Source of the DNA: Amycolatopsis aidingensis
GTDB taxonomy: Bacteria; Actinomycetota; Actinomycetes; Mycobacteriales; Pseudonocardiaceae
DNA length: 64,000 nucleotides
Direction of reading: 5' to 3'
Assembly: GCF_018885265.1 (NCBI RefSeq)
Contig: NZ_CP076538.1
Span: forward strand, 6,422,001-6,486,000
Shown: positions 41,924-52,414 of the stretch, piece by piece
Numbering within the stretch: the stretch's first letter is position 1
Layout of the letters: each line of letters opens with the position of its first letter
Made by a program: the position numbers and the translations under genes
Notes under the pieces: generated by a model
Databases searched by the model: none
Seen by the model: the letters and a program-made list of their open reading frames with translations, nothing else
Told to the model about the DNA's origin: nothing

Positions 41924-43024
41924 ATGGCGTACGAGGTACCGGGCGTCGTCGCCCGCGCGCAGGGCCTTCCGGTCACGGTGGAGCGGGTGCTGGTGCCCGA
42001 CCCCGGGCCGGGCGAGGCGGTCGTCTCGGTACAGGCCTGCGGGGTCTGCCACACCGACCTGCACTACCGCGAGGGCGGGATCAACGACGAGTTCCCGTTC
42101 CTGCTCGGCCACGAGGCCGCGGGCGTGGTGGAACAGGTGGGCGCCGGGGTCACCGGGATCGAGCCGGGTGACTTCGTGATCCTGAACTGGCGGGCCGTCT
42201 GCGGGGTCTGCCGGGCATGCAGGCGGGGCAGGCCGTGGTACTGCTTCGACACGCACAACGCCGCCCGGCCGATGACCCTTGCCGACGGCACCGAGCTCAG
42301 CCCGGCACTCGGTATCGGTGCGTTCATCGAGAAGACCCTCGTACACAGTGGACAGTGCACCAAGGTCGACCCGGCCGCGGAGCCCGCCGTTGCCGGGCTG
42401 CTCGGCTGCGGGGTGATGGCCGGGATCGGTGCCGCGATCAACACCGGCCAGGTGAGCCGGGGCGACACCGTGGCGGTGATCGGCTGCGGCGGGGTCGGCG
42501 ACGCGGCCATCGCCGGAGCCAGGCTGGCCGGTGCGGGCACGATCATCGCGGTGGACACCGACGCCAGGAAGCTGGAGTGGGCCAAGGATTTCGGTGCCAC
42601 GCACACCATCGACGCACGGGAGCGGGCCGAGGACGAGATCGTCGAGGCTGTCCGGGAGCACACCGCGGGCTTCGGCGCCGACGTGGTGATCGACGCGGTC
42701 GGCAGGCCGGAGACCTGGCGGCAGGCCTTCTACGCCCGCGACCTCGCGGGCACGGTGGTGCTGGTCGGGGTGCCCACCCCGGATATGCGGCTGGCCGACC
42801 TGCCGTTCATCGACTTCTTCGCCCGTGGCGGTGCGCTGAAGTCCTCCTGGTACGGGGACTGCCTGCCGTCCAGGGATTTCCCCATGCTGGTCGAGGCCTA
42901 CCTGCAGGGCAGGCTGCCGCTGGAGAAGTTCGTCACGGAGCGGATTCCGCTGGATGGGGTGGAGCACGCCTTCGAGCGGATGCACCGGGGCGAGGTGCTG
43001 CGCAGCGTGGTGGTGTTCGCCTGA
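41924..43024 (+). CDS. mscR: S-(hydroxymethyl)mycothiol dehydrogenase (MscR)
   Basis: 366 residues, zinc alcohol-dehydrogenase superfamily. Catalytic zinc: GVCHTDLHY and the His-Glu of GHEAAGVV. Structural zinc cysteines: [15 protein letters not shown]. Rossmann motif: [20 protein letters not shown]. This fits the mycothiol-dependent formaldehyde dehydrogenase and S-nitrosomycothiol reductase of actinobacteria, which detoxifies formaldehyde and NO. Start ATG 41924 is 6 nt after a weak CAAGCT box, in the same spacing as the leaderless genes. Its stop overlaps the next gene's probable start. In many actinobacteria the next gene is an MBL hydrolase; here it is a YGSN protein. Confidence 0.85.
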   Translation: MAYEVPGVVARAQGLPVTVERVLVPDPGPGEAVVSVQACGVCHTDLHYREGGINDEFPFLLGHEAAGVVEQVGAGVTGIEPGDFVILNWRAVCGVCRACRRGRPWYCFDTHNAARPMTLADGTELSPALGIGAFIEKTLVHSGQCTKVDPAAEPAVAGLLGCGVMAGIGAAINTGQVSRGDTVAVIGCGGVGDAAIAGARLAGAGTIIAVDTDARKLEWAKDFGATHTIDARERAEDEIVEAVREHTAGFGADVVIDAVGRPETWRQAFYARDLAGTVVLVGVPTPDMRLADLPFIDFFARGGALKSSWYGDCLPSRDFPMLVEAYLQGRLPLEKFVTERIPLDGVEHAFERMHRGEVLRSVVVFA

Positions 43025-43686
43025 TCTACGCCGATGCCGACTTCCCCGCCGACCCCTATCCCGGGGCGCGGCCGGGTGGCTCCTTCGTGCACCTGGACGG
43101 GATCGGGCACGCGCTGGGCCACCGCGAAGGCGGCTGGCGCCTCACCGCGGGCGAGGCGCTGGAGGCCTGGCTGACCAGCCGTGGGGCACCGGGGCTGGCG
43201 CGGCGGCGCCCGGTGCTGGCCTACGGCTCCAACGCCTGCCCGGCCAAGATCACCTGGTTGCGTGCCGAGCTCGGCCTCACCGGGCCGGTGGTCGCGCTGC
43301 ACGCGGAATGCCACGACCTCGCCGCGGTGTGGGCGGCGGGGGTGCGGCAGCGGGACGGTCAGCGGCCCGCCACCCTGGCCGCCATGCCGGGGACGGTCGA
43401 GCGGCACGCCGTCTGGCTGGCAACCGAGGAGCAACTGCGGGTGCTGGACGTCTGCGAGGGGCGGGGCGAGCGGTACCACCTCAGCCTGCTGCACAGCGGC
43501 ACCGTCACCCTGGAGGACGGCACCGTGCTCGGCGAGCCACTGGCCTACACCGCGGCCGCTCCAGCGCGGATGCCGTTGCTTGTGGACGGCCGCCCGGTAC
43601 GGACCGCGGTGGCCGCTCAGGCACGAGCCCGCCGGTTGCGCGGCGACCCGGCCGCCTCGCACGGATTGCGCGTCACCGTCCTGTGA
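43021..43686 (+). CDS. YGSN-motif (gamma-glutamylcyclotransferase-fold-like) protein
   Basis: 221 residues if read from base 43021. [16 protein letters not shown] carries the YGSN loop of the gamma-glutamylcyclotransferase-like fold, and [23 protein letters not shown] resembles the fold's second half. The start is unclear: there is no ATG/GTG/TTG near the front of the conserved region. A CTG at 43021 would overlap the mscR stop by 4 nt; the first GTG is 43087. It is cotranscribed with mscR. The role is unknown; an activity on gamma-glutamyl or mycothiol-derived amides would fit the context but is inference. Its end overlaps the convergent flavoprotein by 14 nt. Confidence 0.7.
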   Translation: MIYADADFPADPYPGARPGGSFVHLDGIGHALGHREGGWRLTAGEALEAWLTSRGAPGLARRRPVLAYGSNACPAKITWLRAELGLTGPVVALHAECHDLAAVWAAGVRQRDGQRPATLAAMPGTVERHAVWLATEEQLRVLDVCEGRGERYHLSLLHSGTVTLEDGTVLGEPLAYTAAAPARMPLLVDGRPVRTAVAAQARARRLRGDPAASHGLRVTVL

Positions 43687-45325
43687 TCAGCTTGCCCGGA
43701 TTCAGGATGCCGGTGGGATCCACGGCCTGCTTGGCGGCGGCGAGCACGGAAATCCCGATCTCCCCGATCTCACCCGCGAGATAGGGCGCGTGGTCCGCGC
43801 CGACCGCGTGGTGGTGCGTGATCGTCCCCAGTGGATTCCCGGACCCGGCGATCGCCTCGCAGGCCGCCCGTTTCGCCTCCGCCCACTGGCCGAAGGGATC
43901 GGCGTCGTCCCGTGGCAACAGCACGGTGAAGTACAGCGAGGCCCCGGTCTCGTAGGCGTGCGAGACATGGCACATCACCACCGGTTCCCGCCCCGGGGCG
44001 CGGAGCGAGTCCACCAGCGCCGCCCGCACCTGCGTGCGCAGCCTGCCCAGCACGGACCAGCGTGTGGCCGTCTCCAGGGTTTCCACGCACAGCCCGAGGT
44101 CGAGCAGGGCGTCCCGTTGCCGCGGTCCGGCGAACCGCCCAGCGCGCCAGGCCTCGCCCGCCGCGCGGCCCAGCCGCACCGCACCGGCCGCGCGCAGCAT
44201 CCGCACGGTCCGCGTGCGGCGCCTGGCCAGTTCCCGCCTGCCCGCACCGTGCCAGCCGAGCACCAGCAGGCAGGGCTCGGCCACCCCCCTCGCCCGCAGG
44301 TAGCGGCGCAGCAGCGCGGTCTGCCAGCCGCCCTTCAAAGTCAGGGACATCTCCATCTCGTCCACATCGGACAGCCGGGTGACGTCCGCGAGTGCCCCGG
44401 CCTGTGCCAGCTCGCGCACCGCAGCGGTGCCGCGTTCCCAGCCGTCCAGCACGAAACCCTCGAACCGTTCCACCACGGGCAGCGGGCGCACCCGCACGGT
44501 GACCTCGGTGAGCACGCCGAGCGTCCCCTCGCTGCCGACCGCCAGCTGCCGCAGGTCCGGCCCGGCCGCCGAGGCGGGCGCGACACCCAGCCGCCACTCA
44601 CCCCGCGGGGTGGCAAGGCGCACCCCCTGCACCATGTCCTCGAACCGGCCGTAGCCCGCCGAGGCCTGGCCCGCGGAACGGGTGGCTGCGAACCCGCCGA
44701 TGGTGGCGCGCTCGAAGGACTGCGGCACGTGCCCGAGGGTCAGGCCGTGCGCGGCCAGCATCCGCTCGGCCTCCGGTCCGCGCACCCCGGCCTGGAACAC
44801 CGCCAGCCGGGACACCGGGTCCACCGAGACCAGCCGGTTCAGCCGTTGCAGGTCGAGCACGACCACCGCGCGTTTGCCGCCCCTGGCCGCCGTGACGCCG
44901 CCGACCACGGAGGTACCGCCGCCGAACGGCACCACCGCGAGGTCGTGCCGGGCACAGACCTCGAGCACGCGCTGCACCTGGCAGGGGTCGCCGGGCAGCA
45001 GTACGGCGTCCGGGACCGGCAGCTCCCCCGGCAGCCGCCTGCTCAGCAGGTCGGGATAGGAGAGCCCGCCACAGCGGCCGAGCCGGGCCACACGATCGGT
45101 CAGCATCCACTCCGCGCCGAGGACCTCGGCCAGTTCCGCGCCCGCAGCGGATGGCAGCAGCGACTCCGGCACGGCAGGCTCCGGCGGGCTGGCGATCCCT
45201 GCACCGGCCCGCACCGGGCCGATACGCTCGGTCAGCCTGCGCACGGCCTTCGGCGGCAGGTGCGCCGCATCCGCGCCGTCCGCAGTCCAGGCATGCCGAA
45301 TTCGGTGGTCAGGAAGGTCGCTCAC
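43673..45325 (-). CDS. FAD-linked oxidase, alkyl-DHAP synthase-like
   Basis: 550 residues of the VAO flavoprotein family. FAD-binding: AVVPFGGGTSVVGGVTAARG, RATIGGFAATRSAGQASAGYG and VGSEGTLGVLTEV. The C-terminal THHHAVGADHAPYL resembles the HHH segment of alkyldihydroxyacetonephosphate synthase (AGPS), which exchanges an acyl for an alkyl group to make ether lipids. The mycobacterial AgpS is the closest kind I recall. Next to TetR-glpD in divergent orientation, so it is probably linked to glycerol-3-phosphate or DHAP metabolism. Substrate is not proved. Confidence 0.85.
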   Translation of the reverse strand: MSDLPDHRIRHAWTADGADAAHLPPKAVRRLTERIGPVRAGAGIASPPEPAVPESLLPSAAGAELAEVLGAEWMLTDRVARLGRCGGLSYPDLLSRRLPGELPVPDAVLLPGDPCQVQRVLEVCARHDLAVVPFGGGTSVVGGVTAARGGKRAVVVLDLQRLNRLVSVDPVSRLAVFQAGVRGPEAERMLAAHGLTLGHVPQSFERATIGGFAATRSAGQASAGYGRFEDMVQGVRLATPRGEWRLGVAPASAAGPDLRQLAVGSEGTLGVLTEVTVRVRPLPVVERFEGFVLDGWERGTAAVRELAQAGALADVTRLSDVDEMEMSLTLKGGWQTALLRRYLRARGVAEPCLLVLGWHGAGRRELARRRTRTVRMLRAAGAVRLGRAAGEAWRAGRFAGPRQRDALLDLGLCVETLETATRWSVLGRLRTQVRAALVDSLRAPGREPVVMCHVSHAYETGASLYFTVLLPRDDADPFGQWAEAKRAACEAIAGSGNPLGTITHHHAVGADHAPYLAGEIGEIGISVLAAAKQAVDPTGILNPGKLITGR

Positions 45326-45341
45326 GACTACAGTGTGACAT

Positions 45342-45977
45342 ATGAACTCAGAACGTCACAGTTCGCTCGCCGAGGCCCGGAACCGCACCGCGGCCGGCCG
45401 GGTCTCCGACGACGTGCTGCTCGACGCGGCGCGTGAGTGCGTGCTGGCCACCGGGGTCCGGCGCACCACGCTGGCCGAGATCGCCCGTACCGCCAAGGTG
45501 AGCCGGATGACGCTGTACCGGCGGTTCCCCGATGTCCGCAGCATCCTGGCCGCGCTGATGACCAGGGAGTTCACCGGGCTGCTGCGCCGGACCAGCAAGC
45601 AGGCCGGCACCGCGGCCACCGCCCGCGAGCGCCTGGTGCACAGCTCGGTCAGCGGGGTCCGGGCGCTGGTGGCCGACCCGTTGATGCGCACCGTGCTGGA
45701 CCTGGACGCCGAGATGATCATGCCGTACGTGGTGCAACGGCTGGGTGCCACCCAGCGGCTCGCCGAGGAGGTCATCGACGCGCTGATCGCCGCCGGGCAC
45801 GCCGACGGCTCGATCCGCAAGGGTGACCGGGTCGTGCAGGCCAGGGCGTTCCTGCTGGTGGTGCAGTCCTTCGTGCTCTCGCTGCGCCCGGCGACCACCG
45901 ATGTCGATGAGTCGACATTACTGGAAGAGCTGGGGCACCTACTGGACGCGACCCTGCGGCCCGCGGAGCGGGCATGA
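45342..45977 (+). CDS. TetR regulator, first gene of the TetR-glpD operon
   Basis: 211 residues. HTH at about 20-70 (DDVLLDAARECVLATGVRRT, then AKVSRMTLYRRFPDVRSIL). ATG 45342 is 7 nt after TACAGT, leaderless. It overlaps glpD by 4 nt (ATGA) and is divergent from the AGPS-like flavoprotein by 16 nt. TGTGAC (from 45333) and GTCACA (from 45354) form a spaced inverted pair. It probably controls both arms of the locus. Confidence 0.87.
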   Translation: MNSERHSSLAEARNRTAAGRVSDDVLLDAARECVLATGVRRTTLAEIARTAKVSRMTLYRRFPDVRSILAALMTREFTGLLRRTSKQAGTAATARERLVHSSVSGVRALVADPLMRTVLDLDAEMIMPYVVQRLGATQRLAEEVIDALIAAGHADGSIRKGDRVVQARAFLLVVQSFVLSLRPATTDVDESTLLEELGHLLDATLRPAERA

Positions 45978-47524
45978 TCCCGGCCTCGCTGAACGCACCC
46001 CGGCGTGCCGCCGAACTGGACCGGCTGGCCTCCGGGCACCGGGTGGACGTCCTGGTGGTGGGCGGAGGGGTGACCGGCGCGGGTATCGCGCTGGACGCGG
46101 CGGCGCGCGGGCTCTCGGTCGCCCTGGTGGAGGCGCACGACCTGGCGTTCGGCACCTCACGCTGGTCGAGCAAGCTGGTGCACGGCGGGTTGCGCTATCT
46201 AGCCAAGGGCGACCTGGCGCTGGCGCACGAGAGCGCGGTGGAGCGCGGCATCCTGATGACCAGCACGGCACCGCACCTGACCCGCCCGCTGCCCCAGCTG
46301 TTCCCGCTGCACGACAGCACCCCGGCCGGGCAGCGAGCGCTGGTCACGGCCGGCCTGCACGCGGGGGACGCGCTGCGCAGGGTCGCGCGCACCCCATCGG
46401 CCGTGCTGCCCCGCCCCCGCTCGATCCCCGGCACCGAGGCGCTGGCGCTGGCCCCCGGCCTCGCCCGCCCCGGGTTGCGCGGGGCGTTGCTGTCCTTCGA
46501 CGGCGCACTCACCGACGATGCCCGGCTGGTGCTGGCACTGGCCAGGACCGCGGCCTCGTTCGGGGCGCACATCCTGACCAGGCTGGCGGCCACCGAACTG
46601 GCCGGGGACCGGGTGCGCGCGCGGGACGAGCGCACCGGGCAGGAGGTGACCCTGCGCGCCCGGCAGGTGATCAACGCGACCGGGGTGTGGGCCGGGGAGC
46701 TGGAACCCTCGGTGCGGCTGAGCCCTTCCCGCGGCTCGCACCTGGTGCTGTCCGCGGCGGCGACCGGGCTGTCCGGCGCCGCGGTGCTGGTCGGTGTGCC
46801 GGGGGAACGCAACCGGTACGTGTTCCTGCTGCCGCAACCCGGTGGGCGGGTCTACCTCGGACTCACCGACGAACCGGTGCCGGGACCGATCCCGGATGTG
46901 CCCGAGGTCCCCGAGTCCGATGTGGACTTCCTGCTCGGGGTGGCAGGCACGGTGCTGGCCCGCGATCTCACCAGGGCCGACGTCCTCGGCTCCTTCGCCG
47001 GGCTGCGCCCCCTGCTCGCGGCGCAGGGCAACAGCGCGGACCTCTCCCGCAAGCACGCGGTACTCACCGGCAGCAGCGGGGTGATCACCGTCGTCGGTGG
47101 CAAGCTCACCACCTACCGCAGGATGGCGCAGGACGCGGTGGACGCCGCCGTGCGCGCGGCGGGCCTGCCTGCCGGGCCGGCCCGCACCCGCGCCCTGCCG
47201 CTGATCGGCGCCGCCCGCAGGCGTGACCTGTCCGTTGTGGACGCTCCGGCGCGGCTGGTCGGCAAGTACGGTACCGAGGCGCCGCGGGTGGCGGCGCTGG
47301 CCGAGGTGGACCGCGCGCTGGCCGAACCGCTGTTCCCCGGCTGCGAGGTCACCGGTGCCGAGGTGGTCTGGGCGGTGCGGCACGAGGGCGCGCTGGACAC
47401 CGCGGACGTACTGGACCGCAGGACCCGCATCGGCCTGGTGCCCGCGGAGGCCGATGCGGCGCGGCCGGTGGTGGACGAGCTGGTCGACCGCTGCCTGCAC
47501 GGCCTGCGCACTCGCACTCCGTAG
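45974..47524 (+). CDS. glpD: Glycerol-3-phosphate dehydrogenase (FAD-dependent)
   Basis: 516 residues. The FAD Rossmann motif is VLVVGGGVTGAGIALDAAAR. SKLVHGGLRYL and GGVTGAG are typical of GlpD, and the C-terminal GlpA/D domain (EVVWAVRHEGALDTADVLDR, then RTRIGLV) is intact. It oxidises glycerol-3-phosphate to DHAP, feeding electrons to menaquinone. Coupled to a TetR gene and next to an AGPS-like flavoprotein, so glycerol-3-phosphate use and possibly ether-lipid metabolism are regulated together here. Confidence 0.93.
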   Translation: MIPASLNAPRRAAELDRLASGHRVDVLVVGGGVTGAGIALDAAARGLSVALVEAHDLAFGTSRWSSKLVHGGLRYLAKGDLALAHESAVERGILMTSTAPHLTRPLPQLFPLHDSTPAGQRALVTAGLHAGDALRRVARTPSAVLPRPRSIPGTEALALAPGLARPGLRGALLSFDGALTDDARLVLALARTAASFGAHILTRLAATELAGDRVRARDERTGQEVTLRARQVINATGVWAGELEPSVRLSPSRGSHLVLSAAATGLSGAAVLVGVPGERNRYVFLLPQPGGRVYLGLTDEPVPGPIPDVPEVPESDVDFLLGVAGTVLARDLTRADVLGSFAGLRPLLAAQGNSADLSRKHAVLTGSSGVITVVGGKLTTYRRMAQDAVDAAVRAAGLPAGPARTRALPLIGAARRRDLSVVDAPARLVGKYGTEAPRVAALAEVDRALAEPLFPGCEVTGAEVVWAVRHEGALDTADVLDRRTRIGLVPAEADAARPVVDELVDRCLHGLRTRTP

Positions 47525-47685
47525 CGAACAAAGCACCAGCCGGGCGGATTCGATAACGATCGGCTACAGCCGCGCGGCCGTGCGGGGTCCGGCCGCCGCG
47601 TCCGTGGTGCGATGATGGCGGCCAGGCTGGGGCCGGGGACGTCGGCGCTATCCATGAGGGGACGACCTGAAGCAGGGAGGAAGCA

Positions 47686-48615
47686 GTGCCGGAGAGAGCG
47701 CTGGAGTTCGACCAGGTGTCGAAACGGTACGGGGACATCGTGGCGCTGGACGCGGTCAGCTTCGAGGTCCGGCCCGGCGAGCTGTTCGGCTTCGTCGGCA
47801 GCAACGGGGCAGGCAAGACCACCGCGATGCGGATCGCCCTCGGGGTGCTCGCCGCGGACGGCGGGGAGGTTCGGTTCGCAGGCGGCAGGGTGACCCACGC
47901 CACTCGCACCCGAATCGGCTACATGCCTGAGGAACGCGGGCTCTACCCGAAGATGAAGGTGCTCGACCAGCTCGTCTACCTTGCCGAGCTGCACGGCCTC
48001 ACGCCCAACGAGGCACACAAGAACGCCGAGCACTGGATCGGCAAGCTCGGCCTCGCCGAGCGGCGGCGGGACGAGGTGCTCAAGCTCAGCCTCGGTAACC
48101 AGCAGCGGGTGCAGCTGGCCGCGGCGCTGGTGCACGATCCGGCGGTGCTGGTGCTGGACGAGCCGTTCTCCGGGCTGGACCCGCTGGCGGTGGACGTGAT
48201 GAGCCAGGTGCTGCGGGACAAGGCCGCCACCGGCGTGCCGGTGGTGTTCTCCAGCCACCAGCTCGATCTGGTGGAGCGGCTGTGCGACCGGGTCGGCATC
48301 ATCCGGAGTGGACGGATGGTGGCAACCGGTTCGGTGACCGAGCTCACCGCGGAGGCGGCCACCCAGCTGTCCGTGCGGGCGCCACAGGCCCGGCCGGGCT
48401 GGGCCGCGGCCCTGCCGTGGGTGCGGGTGCTTTCCGACAGCGGCGCGGAGACCGTGCTGGAGCTGGAAAGCGGCGCGGACGACCAGGCCGTGCTCGCCGC
48501 TGCGCTGGCCACCGGCCCGGTGACCGAGTTCAGCAGGCGCAGGCCCACCCTCACCGAACTGTTCCGCAACGTGGTCTCGGACAACGGTGCCGCGCGGGAA
48601 GGAGTCCAGGCGTGA
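47686..48615 (+). CDS. ABC transporter ATP-binding protein (NatA-like)
   Basis: 309 residues. Walker A is GSNGAGKTT, the signature is LSLGNQQRV (a variant of LSGGQ), Walker B is VLVLDEPFSGLD, and the switch His is in VVFSSHQLDLVERLC. The C-terminal 80 residues form the small extra domain of NatA/CcmA-like exporters. Start GTG 47686 has GGGAGG 6 nt upstream. It overlaps the permease by 4 nt. It is probably an exporter of Na+, a drug or a peptide. Confidence 0.93.
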   Translation: MPERALEFDQVSKRYGDIVALDAVSFEVRPGELFGFVGSNGAGKTTAMRIALGVLAADGGEVRFAGGRVTHATRTRIGYMPEERGLYPKMKVLDQLVYLAELHGLTPNEAHKNAEHWIGKLGLAERRRDEVLKLSLGNQQRVQLAAALVHDPAVLVLDEPFSGLDPLAVDVMSQVLRDKAATGVPVVFSSHQLDLVERLCDRVGIIRSGRMVATGSVTELTAEAATQLSVRAPQARPGWAAALPWVRVLSDSGAETVLELESGADDQAVLAAALATGPVTEFSRRRPTLTELFRNVVSDNGAAREGVQA

Positions 48616-49808
48616 GCGAGCCCCGCACAGTCAGCCCCGCGAATGCCGTCCGGCTGATCGCGCAGCGCGAGCTGAACACCCGGCTGCGGACCCGCGGCTT
48701 CCTGATCGGCACCGCGATGATCCTGCTGGTGATGGTCGGGTACATGGTGTTGCAGGCCAACGTGTTCAACGCGCGGTCCACCACCACGATCGGGCTCTCC
48801 GGGCAGAGCTCGAGCATGGCCGCGCCGCTGCGCGTGCAGGCCGAGCAGCTGGACGAGACCATCGAGATCAGCACGGTCACCGATCCGCGGCAGGGCCGCA
48901 CGCAGGTGCGGGACGGCGAGCTGGACGTGCTGGTTTCCGGTAACGCGGCGAACCCGCGCGTGCTGGTGAAGTCCGAACTGGACCCACAGCTGCGGGTGAT
49001 GCTGAACGAGATCGCGCAGAACGAGGTGCTCAGCGCCAAGCTCGCCGAGGCAGGGCAGGACGCCGAGCAGGTACTCGAAACGGTCGCCGCCACCCAGGTC
49101 GAGGTCAGCTCGCTGGAGGAACCCGACCCGGAGAGCGGGCAACGGCTGGTGGTCGGGCTGGTGATGATGTTCCTGCTCTACATGAGCATCACCACCTACG
49201 GCTCGCTGGTGGCGCAGGGAATCGTCGAGGAGAAGTCGAGCAGGGTGGTGGAGATCCTGCTGGCCACGGTGCGCCCGTGGCAGCTGCTGCTCGGCAAGGT
49301 GATCGGACTCGGCCTGGTCGGGCTGGTGCAGCTGGCGATCCTCGGCGGGGTCGGGCTGGCGGTCGCCACCAGTACCGGCGTGCTCACCGTCTCCGGGGTG
49401 GCCACCACGACCCTGCTCTGGGGCCTGCTGTGGTACCTGCTCGGTTTCTTCCTCTATGCCACGGTGTTCGCGGCGGCGGGCTCGCTGGTCTCCCGGCAGG
49501 AGGACATGCAGTCGGTGCTCACCCCGATCACCCTGGTGCTGATCATCGGGTTCATCACGGGGTTCACCGTGGTCGAGGAGCCGGAGAGCACCTCGGCGAC
49601 CGTGCTGTCCCTGGTGCCGCCGTTGTCGCCGATCCTGATGCCGACCCGGATCGCCGCGGGCTCGGCAGGCCCGCTGGAGATCGCCGCCGCGCTGGTGCTG
49701 ACCCTGGCCGGGATCGCCCTGCTCACCTGGGTGGGCGGCAAGATCTACCAGACCGCCATCCTGCGCACCGGCAGCCGGATGAAGCTCAAGGACGCCCTCA
49801 GGGGCTGA
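48612..49808 (+). CDS. ABC-2 type permease (NatB-like)
   Basis: 398 residues. One N-terminal membrane segment (GFLIGTAMILLVMVGYMVL), an external domain of about 130 residues, then five or so membrane segments (e.g. LVVGLVMMFLLYMSITTYGS, EEKSSRVVEILLATVRPWQL with the coupling motif). Partner of the upstream ATPase; GTG start overlaps its stop. It is followed by a perfect 26-bp hairpin. Confidence 0.92.
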   Translation: MSEPRTVSPANAVRLIAQRELNTRLRTRGFLIGTAMILLVMVGYMVLQANVFNARSTTTIGLSGQSSSMAAPLRVQAEQLDETIEISTVTDPRQGRTQVRDGELDVLVSGNAANPRVLVKSELDPQLRVMLNEIAQNEVLSAKLAEAGQDAEQVLETVAATQVEVSSLEEPDPESGQRLVVGLVMMFLLYMSITTYGSLVAQGIVEEKSSRVVEILLATVRPWQLLLGKVIGLGLVGLVQLAILGGVGLAVATSTGVLTVSGVATTTLLWGLLWYLLGFFLYATVFAAAGSLVSRQEDMQSVLTPITLVLIIGFITGFTVVEEPESTSATVLSLVPPLSPILMPTRIAAGSAGPLEIAAALVLTLAGIALLTWVGGKIYQTAILRTGSRMKLKDALRG

Positions 49809-49815
49809 GCCCGCG

Positions 49816-49870
49816 TGCTGTGAGTGGCCTGTTCACTGCGAATCTCGCAGTGAACAGGCCACTCACAGCA
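49816..49870. terminator. Perfect 26-bp hairpin (family C), convergent junction
   Basis: 49816-49841 and 49845-49870 are perfect 26-bp reverse complements with a 3-nt loop; the core is GTGAGTGGCCTGTTCACTGC. It fills the gap between the permease and citrate synthase stops and should terminate both. It looks like a repeat common in Amycolatopsis genomes, which is recalled, not checked. Confidence 0.85.
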
Positions 49871-49875
49871 GAGGG

Positions 49876-51198
<1,323 letters not shown>

Positions 51199-51381
51199 GC
51201 GGGTCCCTCTCGCGGTCACACGGGGTCAGCGGTGCCCGCAGGTCACCCGGGCCACCCGATCGGCGGGCGAGGAGAACAACGGCCCCGCCGCACACCGCCC
51301 CGTTGGGGTATGAGTTTCCCCTTTACGCTAGTCGACCAGGGGCAATGTTCGCAGCCGTTGTGTTACCCAGAGCTAACCGTT

Positions 51382-51397
51382 TGCGACAATATTCACA
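51382..51397. promoter_or_regulatory. CRP/GlxR-like site upstream of gltA
   Basis: Minus strand TGTGA-ATATTG-TCGCA, one mismatch from the TGTGA-N6-TCACA consensus of CRP/GlxR regulators. In Corynebacterium GlxR regulates gltA, so the location is plausible. It lies in the 51199-51426 gap, 185 nt from the gltA start. Confidence 0.45.
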
Positions 51398-51426
51398 CGG
51401 TCGCAGCCGATTCGATGCCGGGTGGC

Positions 51427-52368
51427 CTAGCGACAATCCGCCAGCTCGGCGGCGGTGGGTGGCTCGGCCCCACTACGGGAGACCGTGATCGCCGCCGCAC
51501 CGGCCGCGTACTCCAGTGCCGCACGCCACTCCGGCTCGCCGAGCCCGCCGGGGTCGGTGACGCCCCGCTCATGCAGCCAGGCCAGCAGCGCACCCTGCAC
51601 GGTGTCGCCTGCGCCGATGGTATCGACCAGCCGGGCGGGGGCGGTCGGCACCCGCGCCAGCTCGCCGGCCGCGGTGATGACCGAAAGCCCTTCGGCACCC
51701 CGGGTGAGCACCACCGCACCGACCCCGGAGTCCAGCCAGGACTTCGCGGCCGTCAGCGGGTCGGTCCCTGCGGCGAGCCAGGCCGCGTCCTCCACCGAGA
51801 GCTTGAGCAGCCGCACATCCGGTAACCAGGAGGCGAACCGGGCGCGGTAGGCCGCCGGATCGGCGATCAGGTCGGCCCGGATGTTCGGGTCCAGCGCGGT
51901 CAGCACGCCCCGGGCGGCCTCCCGGCGCAGCATGGACTCATAGGCGCTCGCCCCGGGCTCCAGCACCATGCCGAGGGTGCCGAGGGACAGCGCCGAGACC
52001 TCGCCTGGCAGGGCGCCGGGGTCGGCGAACAGCCGGTCCGCGGTGGCCTCGGTGTAGAAGGTGTAGTGCGCCGAGCCCTGCTCGTCCAGCGCCACCACGG
52101 CGAGGGTGGTCGGCTCCTGGCCGCGCTGCACCAGCGTCGTGTCCACCCCGGAGGCCTGGAGCCGCCGCAGCAGCGCCGCGCCGAACCGGTCCAGCGAGAT
52201 CCGGGAGACGAACGAGGTCGCGGCACCGAGCCTGCCCGCGGCGAGCGCCACGTTGTACGGTCCGCCACCCAGCCGGGGCCACAATGGACGTAGCTCAGGA
52301 GCGGAACCATCCACAGTGGATTCACCGGGAACAAGATCGACCAGCGCCTCGCCACCCACCACAATCAC
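51427..52368 (-). CDS. PfkB-family carbohydrate kinase (fructokinase-like)
   Basis: 313 residues of the ribokinase/PfkB fold. It begins MIVVGGEALVDLVPGE, has LGGGPYNVALAAGRLGA (substrate lid and sugar-binding region) and ends with the catalytic DTIGAGDTVQGALLAWLHERG motif. It phosphorylates a sugar or nucleoside; fructokinase is the nearest type by eye. Start GTG 52368 is 7 nt after TAGCAT on the minus strand, so leaderless. A stand-alone gene. Confidence 0.9.
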   Translation of the reverse strand: MIVVGGEALVDLVPGESTVDGSAPELRPLWPRLGGGPYNVALAAGRLGAATSFVSRISLDRFGAALLRRLQASGVDTTLVQRGQEPTTLAVVALDEQGSAHYTFYTEATADRLFADPGALPGEVSALSLGTLGMVLEPGASAYESMLRREAARGVLTALDPNIRADLIADPAAYRARFASWLPDVRLLKLSVEDAAWLAAGTDPLTAAKSWLDSGVGAVVLTRGAEGLSVITAAGELARVPTAPARLVDTIGAGDTVQGALLAWLHERGVTDPGGLGEPEWRAALEYAAGAAAITVSRSGAEPPTAAELADCR

Positions 52369-52414
52369 GGGCGCGATGCTAAGCCCTCACCTCGCCGGAC
52401 CGCCAGCACATGGG

